NCBI GenBank assembly: GCA_963555705.1 | Contig: OY743184.1 | Location: 24,030,859-24,094,858, forward strand | From: Ligustrum vulgare | Lineage: Eukaryota; Streptophyta; Magnoliopsida; Lamiales; Oleaceae | DNA length: 64,000 bases | Direction: 5' to 3' | In this document: in pieces, positions 1-12,725 of the stretch | Layout of the letters: each line of letters begins with the position of its first letter | Position numbering within the stretch: position 1 is the first letter of the stretch | Made by a program: the position numbers and the translations under genes | The notes under the pieces: generated by a model | The model's input: only the letters and a program-made list of their open reading frames with translations | Databases searched by the model: none | What the model was told of the DNA's origin: nothing

Positions 1-2
1 AG

Positions 3-2331
3 GAAGCATTCGTTGGTTCAATATACATCCGGTCAACAGAAGTTGAGACACGGAAAGTGATTACCCCCAAAAGGAGGCTGAAGTTGGGTATTCAAGAGGT
101 AACTAACAAAGGGGACAGTTCCAAATCTGAGGAGATTGTGGAGCCAAAAAATGAAACTGGACGAACCCCTGATCGTCGAATCGCACGATCAATAATTGTT
201 TTGTCAGATTCGAATGAAAAGGAGAACCAATATGATGAAGAAGTGGTGAGGAGGATGGCTCAGAAGAATAGGACTGGGAAGAGGCTGATTGACGAATTAG
301 ATGGTGATACACCACCAAAGAAGAAAAATCTGGTGAGGATCAAGATTCTCAGGTAAACTTTTCGCCACATGAGACGACAACACATACTAAGGTTATCTAT
401 CAGCTTTGCTAAGTTTCATTACACATCACTTAGATCAATATGTCCACCTTTGATCATTACACAATCCTTGAATACCTTAGACACTGGAGATGTAACCTAC
501 TGCAAAAGATATTTCATGGATTTTACATTACACATCACATTTTTTTTTCCTAGTGGACGCAGTGGGATAGCCCTATAGTGACAGTAGTACATTGCACTTA
601 TAAGCAACGAGACAAATAGGGACTTAATCTTATTAAGAATTATTCATTTTTTATTTCCTTTATAAGTTTATTCAATTTGACATTTTGTTGATGAGAAAAT
701 AGTGTATTAACTTTCATAAAATTATATCTTGATCAATAAAGTTGTTTAATCTTATGTCTAAAGCTTAATTACGTTAACCTTTGATGCCCACTAAATTAAG
801 GAATTTAGCTTGGCTATAAACACTACTTTTAGTTTTAAATGGTCATCTGACTTTAATAATTCTAGATTTCACACTACCTATGTGGATTGAAAGTTGAGAG
901 TGATGGTTGAATGCTCATAAACAAGATGTGAAACATGTGAGATATTTCCTATCACTCACTAAGTTTAATACATTATATATTTCAATGGTGAAGTGATGTA
1001 TAATAAAATTAGTCATTTTATTATGATGGAATTTCTTCCGAGTATGTCATATGCATTATTACGTACAAAAAAAGTAAGTACATGTTACCACTTTTTGTGA
1101 TTTTTTTACAAATTTATTATCGATAGATTTCATTTGTTTTAAGGCCTCCCCCCCCCCCCCCCCACCCCACATACACACACCAGTTTTACATATGAATAGA
1201 TTAGAATACATTGCACTTATAGGCAACGACAATTTTTTTCCAAAGCTAGAAACTAGCATGTATGTGTTAGTTGAACTTATATTCCCAAATTCTTTTGACG
1301 ATTCAGTATATAACATACCCATCCATACATACATCACATTTGATTTAATGATCATGACTGCCAACAATTTTTATAAACATGGTTCACTATAGACATCAAA
1401 TCATGTTTTTGTCAGTCCACTAGTCACATTGTTGGAATGATTATCACCCCCAATGCTTGACATTATTTTTTTGGCCGACCATTGAACAGGATTATGATTT
1501 TATCATCAAACCAGAGGACAGATTTGGTGGCACCATTAACGTTTTCTTCAAAAATGAGATAATAGCAAACTTGAACGCGAAACTTAGTGAAACGCGGAAG
1601 GAGTTATTTCGAAGTACATGCTTTGGTAACTTCCTCCAACTCAGTGACATTAGATTACAAAATCAAGTAATACACAAATTACTCCTTTTGGAAGTCAGGC
1701 AGCCAGCAATAGATGAGATGTGGTATGTAATTGATGGGAAGCTTCTCAAATTTTCAATTCATGAGTTTTGTCTAGCTAGTGGACTCAAGTGCGACGACGA
1801 CGACAATACAAACATGTTCAAGATGGGTGGTAAATGTCGGATTAGAGAGAAATACTTCAGGGAGATGAAAAGTGTCTATAGAAAGGACGTTAAGCATACA
1901 TTTAAGAAACTCCCAGTGGACACACCAGATGAGGACACATTCAAAATTGGTATATTGTACTTGATATCAACTTTCCCGTTCACTTCCACACAACGTAAGG
2001 TTGTTACTGATGCAATGGTGTGACTGGTCGACTCTCCTTATATGAACTTGTTTCCATGGGGTAAGGAACTCTTCTAGATAACCTTCAGATATCTTAAGAA
2101 TACTCTAAGCAAAGCCCAGCCAAGCGAAGGTGATGTGAAGGGAATCCTAACATATCGGCCACACGGATTTCCTCTCGCATTTCAAACATGGATATATGAG
2201 TCGATCCCATCATTATCCCGAAATTTTTTCAGAAGAGTTAGATACGGATCACGACACATTGTCAACTGGACCAATGATGACAAAAGGGTGTCAGCATCAT
2301 CTTTGGAGAAGTTTCTCTTCGAGGTTGAGGA
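3..2331 (+). pseudogene. DUF1985 half of MULE-borne Ulp1-like gene (multi-exon, decayed)
   Basis: An exon is open from the window edge to 352, where it meets a good donor (AG|GTAAAC); its product is lysine-rich and basic. A second exon starts near 1490 after an acceptor (AACAG|G) and encodes a DUF1985 domain, recognisable by FRSTCFGNFLQL, QVIHKLLLLEV and DEMWYVIDGKLLKFS. The frame meets a TGA at 2021-2023 and a TAG at about 2073, then continues with PWGKELF and a conserved GFPLAFQTWIYESIP block to a donor (GAG|GTACAA) at about 2331. DUF1985 is the usual N-terminal partner of plant transposon-encoded Ulp1 proteases; its biochemical role is unknown. The 353-1489 intron contains a 16-bp poly-C run (1148-1163). 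The exon 1 and exon 2 phases do not join directly, so an exon may be missing from my model. Confidence 0.7.
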
Positions 2332-2470
2332 GGTACAACCTACCCCCCCCCCCCCCCCCCCTTAAATGTGTTGTGAAATATAGTTATTGTTAGCTTCATT
2401 TATAAACACCTGTCCTAAAAAAAGCATATTACACAAATAGTATATCGTGAGCTATTGATGAATGTATTAA

Positions 2471-5229
2471 TTGTTGTCCATGCAGGTAGATGTTGTCCAA
2501 GTCAAACCCACCGAGCAGGAGAAACAAGCACCCTACTACATTGGCTTATGTGGAAACAACACACCCTACCTGCCCAACCATGATGTATCAGGGAAGCATA
2601 TTTCAAAAGGTAACAAAAACAATTCAAATGAAGGCGAGGGAAACAAGACCGTAAATGCTACTTTTTGTCCAACATCCAGTAAGCATTCTCCACATGAAGT
2701 AGATATGAGAGAGGTTTGCTTGATCTTGGTACTTTCTACCGTCTTGATTACAACATCATATACATGTAAGTATCCATTTTTTACTGCATGCACACATTTT
2801 CGAGATGATTGAGGAACTTAAGTACGAGATAGCTATGATAGATATTAGAATACCAGAACGATATCAAATCGGACATCAAAAGAATAGAAGCTGATATTAA
2901 CTACAAGTTCCAAACGGTGATGGGAGAGTTAAGAAAGCAAAAATATTCCAGTCAAGATAATGACATAGAAGTCAGATCTCCCATTCATTTAAAGACTCCA
3001 CTTTCTCTGAACAACAACCTACCTCTAATATGAATCGTTATCATCCAATAATACAATACTATTCCTGTGTCGCTTTTACGAATGAAATGCCAAACACAAT
3101 CTAAGAGCACGCTATTGTTAACAAGTATTAGAAAGCATTGACAAGTCAACCACCAATAAGAGAGACACATGTGCATCGAAACCCAAAAATGGACTTGATG
3201 TTGCCCAGATATTGTCCACATCTGTGGAGAAAAATGCATCAACTGAGGATTCTGGGAAGAAATCGCAAGAACCGACTTTAGGAACCATCAGCCCTGACGA
3301 AATTCAATACACGGAAGAAGATCTATTATAGGTTGACCAAATCATGAAAAGTGCCCGATCAATGAAGGGTAAATGCATAGATCAGGTACGAATATTTTCT
3401 TGGAACATGTTGTAATTTAGATTACACATTTAATGTCAATGCACATCGATTTGACATTACATACGTGCGAAATAAGAAAACATCTTATGTACTGCTCATT
3501 TACACTATATCTCAGGGCTAATTGAAAACCATTTCTTCCACAGGTTGGAGATCGCAGCTTCCATTCTCCTATGCTCCAAAATAAGATGAATTTTGGAAAT
3601 CAAGTGGTTGTCAAGCACTTTTTTCCCAGGTGATGATCCTATGCCACATCATCACAATACATGAGTAAATATGCTACCAAACCACACATACGAACATACA
3701 AGTTATGCGTACTACATGGAAACATATTAATAAACTACTATTATGTATGCTGTAGGCACCTGGACACGTTCAAATTGATGAATATCATCAGCATTCTAGG
3801 GAGAAGGGTCTCCTCCAGGTGACGGATATCAACAGCCAAGGTGGTAACTTCTTTGAAACATTTTCATCTTGAAAGATTATGGATTTTTCACTTTTAACGA
3901 GGTCATATGTATGTTTAATTGTATTTCCACCTCAGGCAAGATCATTTTATTACATGTCAATCTTATGAAAGGAGAGTTATGCGAGATACGACATGTTCCC
4001 ATTCAATGTAGATATGTCCGACCCGGACGAAGATGACGTTGCTGCATTTGACAATTGGTTTAGTGATGGGTACAAACCTGGCCTCATGTAAGTGGATAAA
4101 TGATTTTGAATTCTCAAGTTCACTTCACAGGTGCAAATCAGTTTATCAACTTATACTTGTAATATAAAATATTTCAACTTACAGAAAATTCAAGTTCCCA
4201 CCAACGAAGGATGCAATAGTACCTCCATTTAAATTTGGCCCATATGCTATCTCATCAAAGATGTGGTGGCATGAGCTTCGGAAGATGAACATATACCTGA
4301 GGGATTCAGTAAGTTTTAAAATTCAATGCACTGAATTCTTTTTATGAATTAGATACCTCTTTCAACAAATAAGTAATCAAAATTCAACGAATGCAGCATC
4401 TCAACATCTGCTTCTACTACTTTCCAAAATGCTAAGGTTTAGCATACTTATATCTTTCAAGTGCACTACGACTGAGTCATTCTTCGGATCTTTGGTTTGA
4501 GTTGCATACCGACCATGCAGGGATGACCGACATGCAATTTCAAATTTCAAGTCCCTGCTAGACATAGCCAATGGTGATTATATTCATTGCAACATGAGTT
4601 GGTCAGATGTGGACCATGTCCTCATGCCAATAATGATGGAGAAGAAAGCTCATTGGATTTTAGCACACTTCGACATCAATCAGAGAACATTATATGTCTA
4701 CAATCCAAGCCGACTAACTATTAGAGACAGAGTCCTGATTTCTGACATGGATGCTTTTGCATATGTGATCCCTTGCCTAATGATGAAGTTCAACATATGG
4801 GAAACCAGTGCAATGCTCCCTGACCAACGCATCCATCCACTTGATTTGAAGATCATGACTAACATCCATCAAGATGAATACGGGTAAGGAATTCTTAAAT
4901 CTGTTATGGCTGAATGTGCTAACTAAAATGGTAAATATGTCTCCAATAAAATTCATTGTATTGTATTCTTCAGTACCTAATTTGACATCACACAATAATG
5001 CAACCATGATTGCGGAGTATTCGTCATTAAGTATGCAGAATCCATAATCCGACAGGAGACAAGTATCATGTCCTAGAAATTCAATCCTTACAATTATAGA
5101 TTGAAGTTGGCCATCCAGTTATACAAGCACGCTTGCGAGAAGATAATTGAGGGGTACAAAAAAAACTACGATGACGTGCCACGTAGCGTTAGGAGGCAGA
5201 GGAAGCTGAGTGCATCAAAGCTTGTTTAG
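2471..5229 (+). pseudogene. C-terminal half with Ulp1-like (C48) cysteine protease domain
   Basis: This continues the DUF1985 gene through several short exons. One starts after an acceptor at about 2486 (CATGCAG|GTAG) and ends at a donor near 2766 (GTAAGT). Further coding islands lie near 3,960-4,090, 4,190-4,310 and 4,430-4,885, and a final exon runs about 4,985-5,229. The protease core is visible: catalytic His in KAHWILAHF (about 4651) and catalytic Cys in NHDCGVFVIKYAE (about 5010-5046). The position normally held by the catalytic Asp reads VYNPSR instead of VYDS, so the triad looks broken (His-Asn-Cys). A stop interrupts the segment after the Cys (SIMS*KFNP, about 5076) before the tail ending at TAG 5227-5229. 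Intact family members would cleave SUMO-like conjugates; this copy is unlikely to. Confidence 0.72.
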
Positions 5230-6249
5230 TTTGAACCACAATATTGGGTTATAGAATTAGTATTGCAGGCTGCATTTTTATGTTCTATCGGTGCTAAATT
5301 ATTATTTTTGATGTATAAAAACATTGTCTACGCATATTTTCAGGTTCTCTTTTGTTGTCAATGTTTATGATACTCTTTCGAATATAAAATAAAGCATCGA
5401 GTCTTATTTTCTCTTTGATGTGAGTATGTGTTTGTGAATTTCATGCGATGGTGATGTATATGTCCAAGTCATGGATGTTGTGTAGTCGTTTGGTTTCCTT
5501 CAATTTAGTCCAAGACAACTATAGGAGAATTTGATCACGCAGGTACAAACGGGTCACATATTCCGCTAAAACTTTATAGGGGATCGTTTTAGTTGAAATG
5601 AGGTGATATTGAAGCACATTACTGTGAGAATTCAATTATTTCTATCTTGCATTGTACATCTATAAGTAATGAAATGTGTCATAACGATTAGGGGAGACCG
5701 TTTTAATGGAGTGGAGTACCAAAAATAAATATTAGGCATTCTTATATGGGAAGAAAAAAAAGGTTAGATTAACAATATATCATCTCTTCTTTTTAAGACC
5801 GGATCTCGAAGAGTCAGTGTCACTTCACCCCCTTCACAATTATCATAAACTGATTCCTCCTGTGGTAGGAGTAAGAGGTAGTTTGTCTAAAAAGATATAC
5901 ACATTCTAATGCAAGATCATACAAATGAAGTTGGGAAAATGATCAGTACATTGCATTATTAAAAAATGCAGCAAGACGCAAAGAGAAATTATAAGAAATA
6001 TAAAATGATATTAACCAAACCAAATCCATACATTCGTTCCAGATCAATAAAAAATAAATTATATTCAAGAATTGAATAATGCAATGGTTCATGAAATACT
6101 AGCCCCTAGAATGAATGACAAAGAAATATAGTCCCAATTAGTTAAAACCACCAGCACCAACATCAGTTTATAGCATAGCTTAACTTCGTCTAAATCCAAG
6201 GCATTGAGCACTACATCATATAGTTTGGAGATGCCTGTATCGTGATATT
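5230..6249. other. Spacer between the convergent MULE genes
   Basis: About 1 kb separates the two 3' ends. It is AT-rich, with no ORF I trust and no repeat I recognise, and it would hold both polyadenylation regions. An AATAAA-like motif lies near 5,390 on the plus strand. Confidence 0.5.
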
Positions 6250-8935
6250 AACTTGCTCGCACTTCAATTGTCAAATGTTCGTCCTCTTTTACGCTTCCCC
6301 AAAAGATAAGTTGGCATTGGTTGCTTACACGTTCTCCTATTGTGACCTCGTCCGCGGAACCTCCCACATATTGTGGCTTGTGACCCCTCAACCCTACCCC
6401 TCTTCTTGTCGTCTTCGGCCTACTCGGTAGCCTCTTAGATTTAGGTGGAAATATATCAACACTACTATGATATTTCTCAACCATCCATTGCGAAGAATCA
6501 CCAAGTGGAGTGACACATCCAACGTATGATGCTATGTAAGACTCCTTTGTGTGGTAACGAGAGCAATATTTATAGGTACGTCTATCCCCCAATGACGGCC
6601 AAAGCATGTTCGCATGGCAATCCATCTAACTAGAACTTGTTGCATGAGCAAGCCATCTCTTTCAAATCCAGAACATGCTGCCTCTTCTCGTCGAACACTT
6701 GGTAAATATGTTCATTAGATGCCGACACCTATTTTATGAGAAATTAGTTTTTCCCAAAAAAAAACAATAGTACATGAGGAGTAATGCAATCCGTTCGAAA
6801 ATATGTAGAAATTAAATTTGATACCGTGATGATATTGTTATTTACACTGGAACAATTATTTACTTACGACTAATGACTAAATGATTAATTATCTAAATAC
6901 AAAGTACCTTAATTTTCAACGACTTCTTGACATTTGCTCTCAACAAGGTTTCTAACTTCGAGGTCAGCCGCGTGAAGGTGCCCTGTGCTAGAGATCTATT
7001 ATTGGAAAACCAATTTTGTATTAAGTGCCTCAATGATTCGAACAAGTAATCAATCGGACAATGCTTGATGGATTTCGTGACTGCATTAACTGACTCAACG
7101 ATGTTCGATATCATGGCAGAAAACCTATTGATAGGTGAATACGATCTCGCCCATTTGTGGAAACCTATGTCACCCTGTAACATAGATAAATTTGATAAAT
7201 GCTTCGTCCCACATAAATTTGATAAATATTTCGTTCAACTACAGAAGAATAATCAAGAATTTTTGAGGACGTTTTGATATAAACATAAAGGGCTAACCCA
7301 AAATAAAGTAACAAATTCCATTTTTAATAGATAGTGTGTATTATTACGAAGATTCACACACCAATGTGCAGAACTATAATAATAATAATAATAATAATAA
7401 TATGTGCTAACAGGGTTAGAATAATACCAAGTCTCTTCTTATACCAATCTTAATTTGATCTAACTGTTTCATATGATACTCAAAATCATTCTTGGTGTAT
7501 GCCCTCCCAGCTGCGTTAAAAGGCTTAGCAATATCCCTAGCACAATTTTCATAACTAGTTCTCAGATTTTGTAGAATATGTCGGGCACAAAATCCGTGAT
7601 GCACACCAGGGTAAACCTCACGAACGGCGTGCTCAATGCTCCCATGACGGTCCGACACAAAACACATTTCATCCCTCTCCCCAAAAGCTTCTTTGAATTG
7701 TGTAAGGAACCAACTCCATGAGTCATTATTCTCAGAATCTCCAACACCAAACGCTAATATGTATATTGAATTATTAGCATCTTGTGTACAAGCAGTTACC
7801 AGGCTACCGCCGAATTTACCCGTCAAGAAAGTCGCGTCAATCACCACTACGGGTTTGCAATTTCCCCACCCTTCAATCGATGCACTTAGCGCCATGAACG
7901 CATATTTGAAATGTCCATCCATGTCTAACTTAATACTAGTCTTTGAGCTTGAGTTCTTTGCCTCCACCTCTCTGAAATACGATGGCAATCTACCATATGC
8001 ATTTGTTGGGTTTCCCATTATCTCCTCCAGTGCATACTCCCTCTCTCTCCAAGCCTTTCAATATTTCAACGTCAACCCGTAATTTGATGCCATGTCATTC
8101 ATGATGTCGATTGGGGTGTAAATTGTTCTGGCAGAGGTATATTTGTGCTTTATGAATTCGCCAACTAGAGCACTTTTTGCTTGCACATGATCCCTAATTA
8201 CACAATCCATTGCGCATGTATTCCCATTACGTATGTAGTGAATTTTGAACATATTAGTTTGTCCTACCCTTGATCCCCTCAACCTCCAGTTGCATGCTTC
8301 AGCTTTACAAACTAGCATGTACTCGCGAACGTCAGACTTGTATACCACAAATTCAAAGTTATTCTTAATGGCATACAATGCAAGCGTGTCCTTCATCAAC
8401 TTCTTATTCTTGAATATCTTTTTTTCAGCTATAGCATCAACGCTTGCCTCTTTGATAACATCATCGTCCACATCGCTTTCATAAACAGGCCGCTGCATCT
8501 CTGTTATATCAACAGTGGCTGCAAATTCATCAATCGGTGGGATATATTTAGAGCACTTCGTCAAATCAAGACTAGGTCCTACATCCTCTAGAAACATATA
8601 TTCTGGTGAATTGCGCATCTCAATGCACCCCCTTGTATCAAACATAACTTCCTTACCTATACGTTCGACGATAATCCATAGTGCATAAGCGGTTATACTT
8701 GGATCTTTTCTTTTCTTTTCAATTCCATGTAGAAGAGTAAGGAACTGTCGTTCGTAATCCTCACAGGGGCCAAATCTCCACCAACCTCATAATCTATCAT
8801 CAAACGTAATTTTCTACTGTCGATATTAATCTCTTGAGATATCATTCCAACTAGATCCAAATAATTGCAACCATTTGGTAATAGGATTCCAAACGTTTTG
8901 GTGTTATATTTCACAAATACGTTCAAGCAGTCCAT
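6250..8935 (-). pseudogene. MURA-like MULE transposase, decayed
   Basis: Reading leftward, the order is: a PB1-like N-terminal segment (8935-8693), a MuDR DNA-binding domain (8645-8058, with NWRLRGSRVGQTNMFKI), the MULE DDE transposase core (8018-7416), a conserved tail block (7183-6893), a SWIM zinc finger (about 6,660-6,610, CSCNKF then LDGLPCEHA) and a C-terminal basic region (6600-6250). Core residues visible are Asp in VVVIDATFLTGKFGG, Asp in FVSDRHGSIEHAV and the HHGFCARHI helix. Lesions are a frame change near 8,700, a TGA where Trp is expected at about 8,056, an in-frame TAG inside the SWIM finger and a frame change just after it. The 7,190-7,415 gap is probably an intron and contains an (AAT)n run. 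The gene is recognisable but cannot be functional. Confidence 0.85.
7377..7403. repeat. (AAT)n microsatellite
   Basis: About nine AAT repeats lie in the probable intron of the transposase pseudogene. Such runs usually vary in length between individuals. Confidence 0.9.
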
Positions 8936-10040
8936 TACCTACAACCATTGTATGTAATTGTAATAAAAAGATAAGTAATATGGTGAGATCACGAAAAAAT
9001 ATATAGATCGAACAAAGATGCAGACTTACCATATCTTGGGCACACACAAAAAAAATTACGAGAAAAAAAATTACGGAGTGTTGGATTTACCTCTGACATC
9101 ACAACTAACCTTATCTTCCATATGTTTCTATCATCAATATGAACTCAGAATGTGTGATCTCTATACATGAAATCAATCTGATTACAAAATTTTAGGTTCA
9201 CATTGGGGATCAAATCATCTCAACTCTTGTTCGTGGGATAATCAACGAGATAAAGTAACATGGTGACCACATGATTTAAATCACATTCCAATAGACAGGT
9301 TCAAAAATTTAACAATGATGGAATAACGAGGATTCCAATTCGTGAGCATTGACATTGCATACAACAATGTTTGCCATTGTTAAAAACTTAAAGCACTCAC
9401 TTGCAATCTAAAAAAGGCACTCATATGTAAGATTATATTCGATTATTGCTTCGATACCAGATTACACGTAGAACATCTACTCATTTAGGTAAGTCAAAAT
9501 GCAAATAAAAATCGAGTCGCATCATGCACTGATGTATCTTGAATTTTATATAACCCATTTAATAAACACTGTCCAAAAAGTCGCCAGATTGCACACAACA
9601 TCAACAACTGTTGGGAGTTGACGATGATTGACAGAGAGTCGCAACTTACCTGAATGATGACAATCGAACACTAAGAAGAGAGAATTCCTGGGGGTGAATT
9701 GAGATTGGTTCAAATTTAGTGGATGAATCTTTTTCGTAGGACACTATAATCAAAATACATTCTACGTGCCTAGATTTCGTAATTATCGCAGCAGATCCAC
9801 AAAAGGGAAAAATGGTGCATGGTATTGGGCATTAAATTCAGATTTCAGTTACAAAAGCTTAATTTAGGAAGTTGGGCAGACAGTACTTATGCGATATTTT
9901 TTTGAAGTACCCAGTATTTTATGTAATTTCACAACATTGAGGTATTTTTTAAATTATTAGTTATTTCACGTGTAGTTACCATTTTTTCCCTAAAAAAAAA
10001 ACTTTCCTTTGGGACCAAATGAGAGAGAATGGTTGGGGGG
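8936..10040. other. Subterminal MULE DNA and flank
   Basis: There is no credible coding sequence here. It lies upstream of the minus-strand transposase, so it should contain that gene's promoter and 5' leader and then the right terminal inverted repeat. A poly-G run (about 10,035-10,048) marks the far side. I could not place the terminus exactly. Confidence 0.4.
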
Positions 10041-10107
10041 GGGGGGGATATCTTTAGGTTTTGGGGGACAAAAATTTAGGTTGTACTTGTATCTTTCCTG
10101 GGCATAT

Positions 10108-10255
10108 TAGGACCTGTTCGGCGGCAATTTTTTGGGAAAAACCCAATTTTTTCACTATTCTGCACAGATCTCGAGGAGTTTTGAGGGTTAAAAATTGGAG
10201 AGAGAAAAGATGTGTGGTTAAAAAGTTGTATTGGAAATTGTGGAGATTATAAACC
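10108..10255 (+). repeat. MITE-like segment, left end
   Basis: It begins with a GGACCTGTTCGGCGGC-type terminus and contains a GTTAAAAATTGGAGAGAGAAAA block followed by GTGTGGTTAAAAAG. The same block recurs near 40,465-40,515, and the terminus recurs inverted at about 43,988-44,005. No matching right terminus is present here, so this is a partial copy. Confidence 0.5.
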
Positions 10256-11357
10256 AAAAAAATTTTGAATATCTGATAATATACATATATACACACACAG
10301 GGAAGTACACGGCTGGAGGAGAATTTTTCTTATAGGTGGCTGGTGCAAATTAAAGGTCAGGTGGGAGTAATTCCTTTGGTTTGAAGAAGGGTGCGGCCGT
10401 AAAAGAGAATTGGTAGAGGTGGACTCTTGGAACACACATAATTCTTTGTTCAATATACAAGAATTTAGGCAACCGAAGCCGACTGGGAGGAATAAAAAAA
10501 GAGGCGATTTTAATTTTTCAATTCTTCAAATTTCGAGTTTTACTTACATTATATTTATTTATTTTTTTTCTTCTAAGAACATGAGTAGCTAAATTTAATA
10601 TTGGGATTGATGATGAAGATTTAATATTTCTAGTTTTAATTTCAATTCTCAAATTGGGGATTTTATTGTTTGCATGTATTGATTTTACTGTATTTTTAAA
10701 GCTTGAATTAATTGTCCATTAATTCATAATTTAATATTGTTTTCATAATTTGAGAGGTGAGTTAACAATTAGATCATCTAATAAAATTTGGCAATTTCAA
10801 CAAAAAAATAAAGATATGAATTTGTGGTTACTTGTGATCATTTATGAATTCTTATGTAATTTAATGCATTTAGTTATTGAGAACTCTGACCCGCTATAAA
10901 GATATATGGCTGACTTAGTTAAATAGACATAATTTGAACTCGAGAGAGGTAAATTAGATACATGTGTGAATTCGATCAAATACAATTTCAGAAAACAACT
11001 TGAGAGCGAAATTAAGTTAGAATATTATTTTGAAATCATTAGTCCCAATAGTTCTTTATTGTTAAGAAAACTCATAGTTAATTTCTCGCTTTTATATTTT
11101 AATTTAGTTGTATTTAGTTTAATTTTCTATTTCTTATTTATTGAAATTGTTTATTTTATTAATCTCTCAATTATTGCCTTGTTGGAATTGTTTGCAATTT
11201 TATTTTCTTAGTTAGTTTTTCTTAGTTCTAGGAATATTTTGAATCAAATTAAATTGATAGAAAATAAATAGTTCTCGTGGGATCGACAATCCGGATTCAA
11301 AAAGTTCACTTTTACTACTTCTTAACGATATCATGCACTTATGATATTTTCACAACA
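10256..11357 (+). repeat. 5' LTR of Athila-like element C1
   Basis: The right end is defined by ...TTTCACAACA followed six bases later by a primer-binding site. The U5-like part contains CTCGTGGGATCGAC, shared with the other Athila-like LTRs here. The last roughly 750 bases match the minus-strand LTR at 15,582-16,862, while the U3 parts have diverged. The left boundary is uncertain and may reach 10,040. Short ORFs inside are not genes. Confidence 0.7.
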
Positions 11358-11363
11358 TGTTTT

Positions 11364-11382
11364 TGACGCCGTTGCCGGAGAT
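11364..11382 (+). other. Primer-binding site, tRNA-Asp type
   Basis: TGACGCCGTTGCCGGAGAT is nearly complementary to the 3' end of plant tRNA-Asp (ideal TGGCGCCGTTGCCGGGGA), with two substitutions visible. It follows the LTR by six bases. This is the usual primer site of Athila-like elements. Confidence 0.85.
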
Positions 11383-11520
11383 TATTTTAATTTTTTATTT
11401 ATTTATTTTGATTTTTAGTATTCTTAGCTTTTAGATTTAGTTTTCCTTTAGTTTTTAGTATTTTGATTCATAATAAACAAAAACAACAAAAATTCTCAAA
11501 AAAAATTCTCTTGTCCTTTT

Positions 11521-12725
11521 ATGCTCTGTTCAAAAAAGGAAAATATTCTACCTTTCGAACTTAAAAGTGAACAATTCTTTAAAGGACGACTTAGGAAACA
11601 ACAAAATTTGAACCAGATGGTTAATCCTATTAATCCAGATGAAAACTTTGATCTTGAACTAAATGTCGCTACTAGAGCTCTTGCTCCAAATGCAGCATCA
11701 CAAAACAATCAAGTCCATGAATCGAATGCTCAAGATGACAATTTAGGAGACCTTCCTATGGGTCAATTCTTGACCCCTGTTGCAACTGCGAACTGTTCTA
11801 GTATATTATATCCGCATTTTGGAAGGAATGATTTCCAATTAAAAGCAGATTTAATAAACATTTTCTATAATGATCTCCAATTTTTTGGAAAGGCACACGA
11901 GCACCCCAACGCACATTTTGCAAGATATGGGGGAATGTGCCAAAATTTCCAATTTCAAGGCATAAACGATGATGATATTCGTTTGCGACTATTTCCTTAT
12001 ACTTTAAGAGATAGTGCATTGGAGTGGCTTGATTCTGAGCCTAAATTTAGCATAACCACATGGGATGACCTCATTCGAAAATTTTGTAACAAATATTTGT
12101 CACTTGCTTAGGTCACTAAACTAAAATTGTAGATATCTACTTTTCAACAACTAGATGGTGAGAGTTTTCATGAATCTTGGGGTAAGTTTAAGGATTTTCT
12201 TAGAAAATGTCCTTATCATGGATATAACAAAGGCCTTCAAGTTCGGTACTTCTACTCTGAATTGTTAACACAATGCAAATTCATAGTGAACTCATCAGTT
12301 GTTGGGTCCATTATCAATAAAAGTGTCGACCAAGCATGAGACCTGATCGAACTCATTGCAAAAACACACATCATGTTCCCATCTGAAAGAGTAGTGCAAA
12401 AGAGAGTTGCTGGAGTGCATGATGTAGAAGCGCTGACCAGTACAAATGTGCAACTTGTTGCGCTAACAAACAAAGTTAACATATTCACAGCATCAAGGAG
12501 TTCACACTATTCAATCACCAGTAATATGTGAGAATTGTAGTGCAAACCATTCAACCGAAAATTGCATGTTGTTGGCTTCAAGGTTAACACCATGTGACGC
12601 AAAATTGTTGGCTCATGGATGATGTATGAATTAGAACTAAAAATGCACTCGAAGATCAAATCAAAGAGGAGATAATGCTAGGGATGCTAACTTCTAAAAC
12701 TCCAAGGAAAAAAATGCAAGTACTG
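11521..12725 (+). pseudogene. gag of Athila-like element C1, decayed
   Basis: The first 196 codons (11521-12111) carry a retrotransposon gag domain: NPINPDENFDLELN, then SSILYPHFGRNDFQLK, FPYTLRDSALEWLD and TTWDDLIRKF. A TAG ends the frame at 12109-12111, but homology continues past it (STFQQLDGESFHESW, then a KTHIMFPSERV region) to a zinc-knuckle remnant with CENCSANHSTENC, one residue shorter than CX2CX4HX4C. After about 12,725 the sequence switches to the 3' end of the opposing copy C2, so C1 lacks protease, RT, integrase and 3' LTR. The protein would form the particle coat in an intact element. Confidence 0.8.

Larger units (their letters stand above)
1..9950. mobile_element. Decayed MULE (Mutator-like) carrying a Ulp1-like gene, left end outside window
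   Basis: Two convergent decayed genes define this element. A DUF1985 plus Ulp1 cysteine-protease gene runs on the plus strand (3-5229) and a MURA-type transposase runs on the minus strand (8935-6250). This pairing is the hallmark of plant Kaonashi/KI-type MULEs. The left terminal inverted repeat lies beyond the window. The right end is probably in the AT-rich stretch near 9,900-10,000, but I could not match it to a partner, so that boundary is approximate. Both genes carry stops and frame changes, so the copy is not autonomous. Confidence 0.75.
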
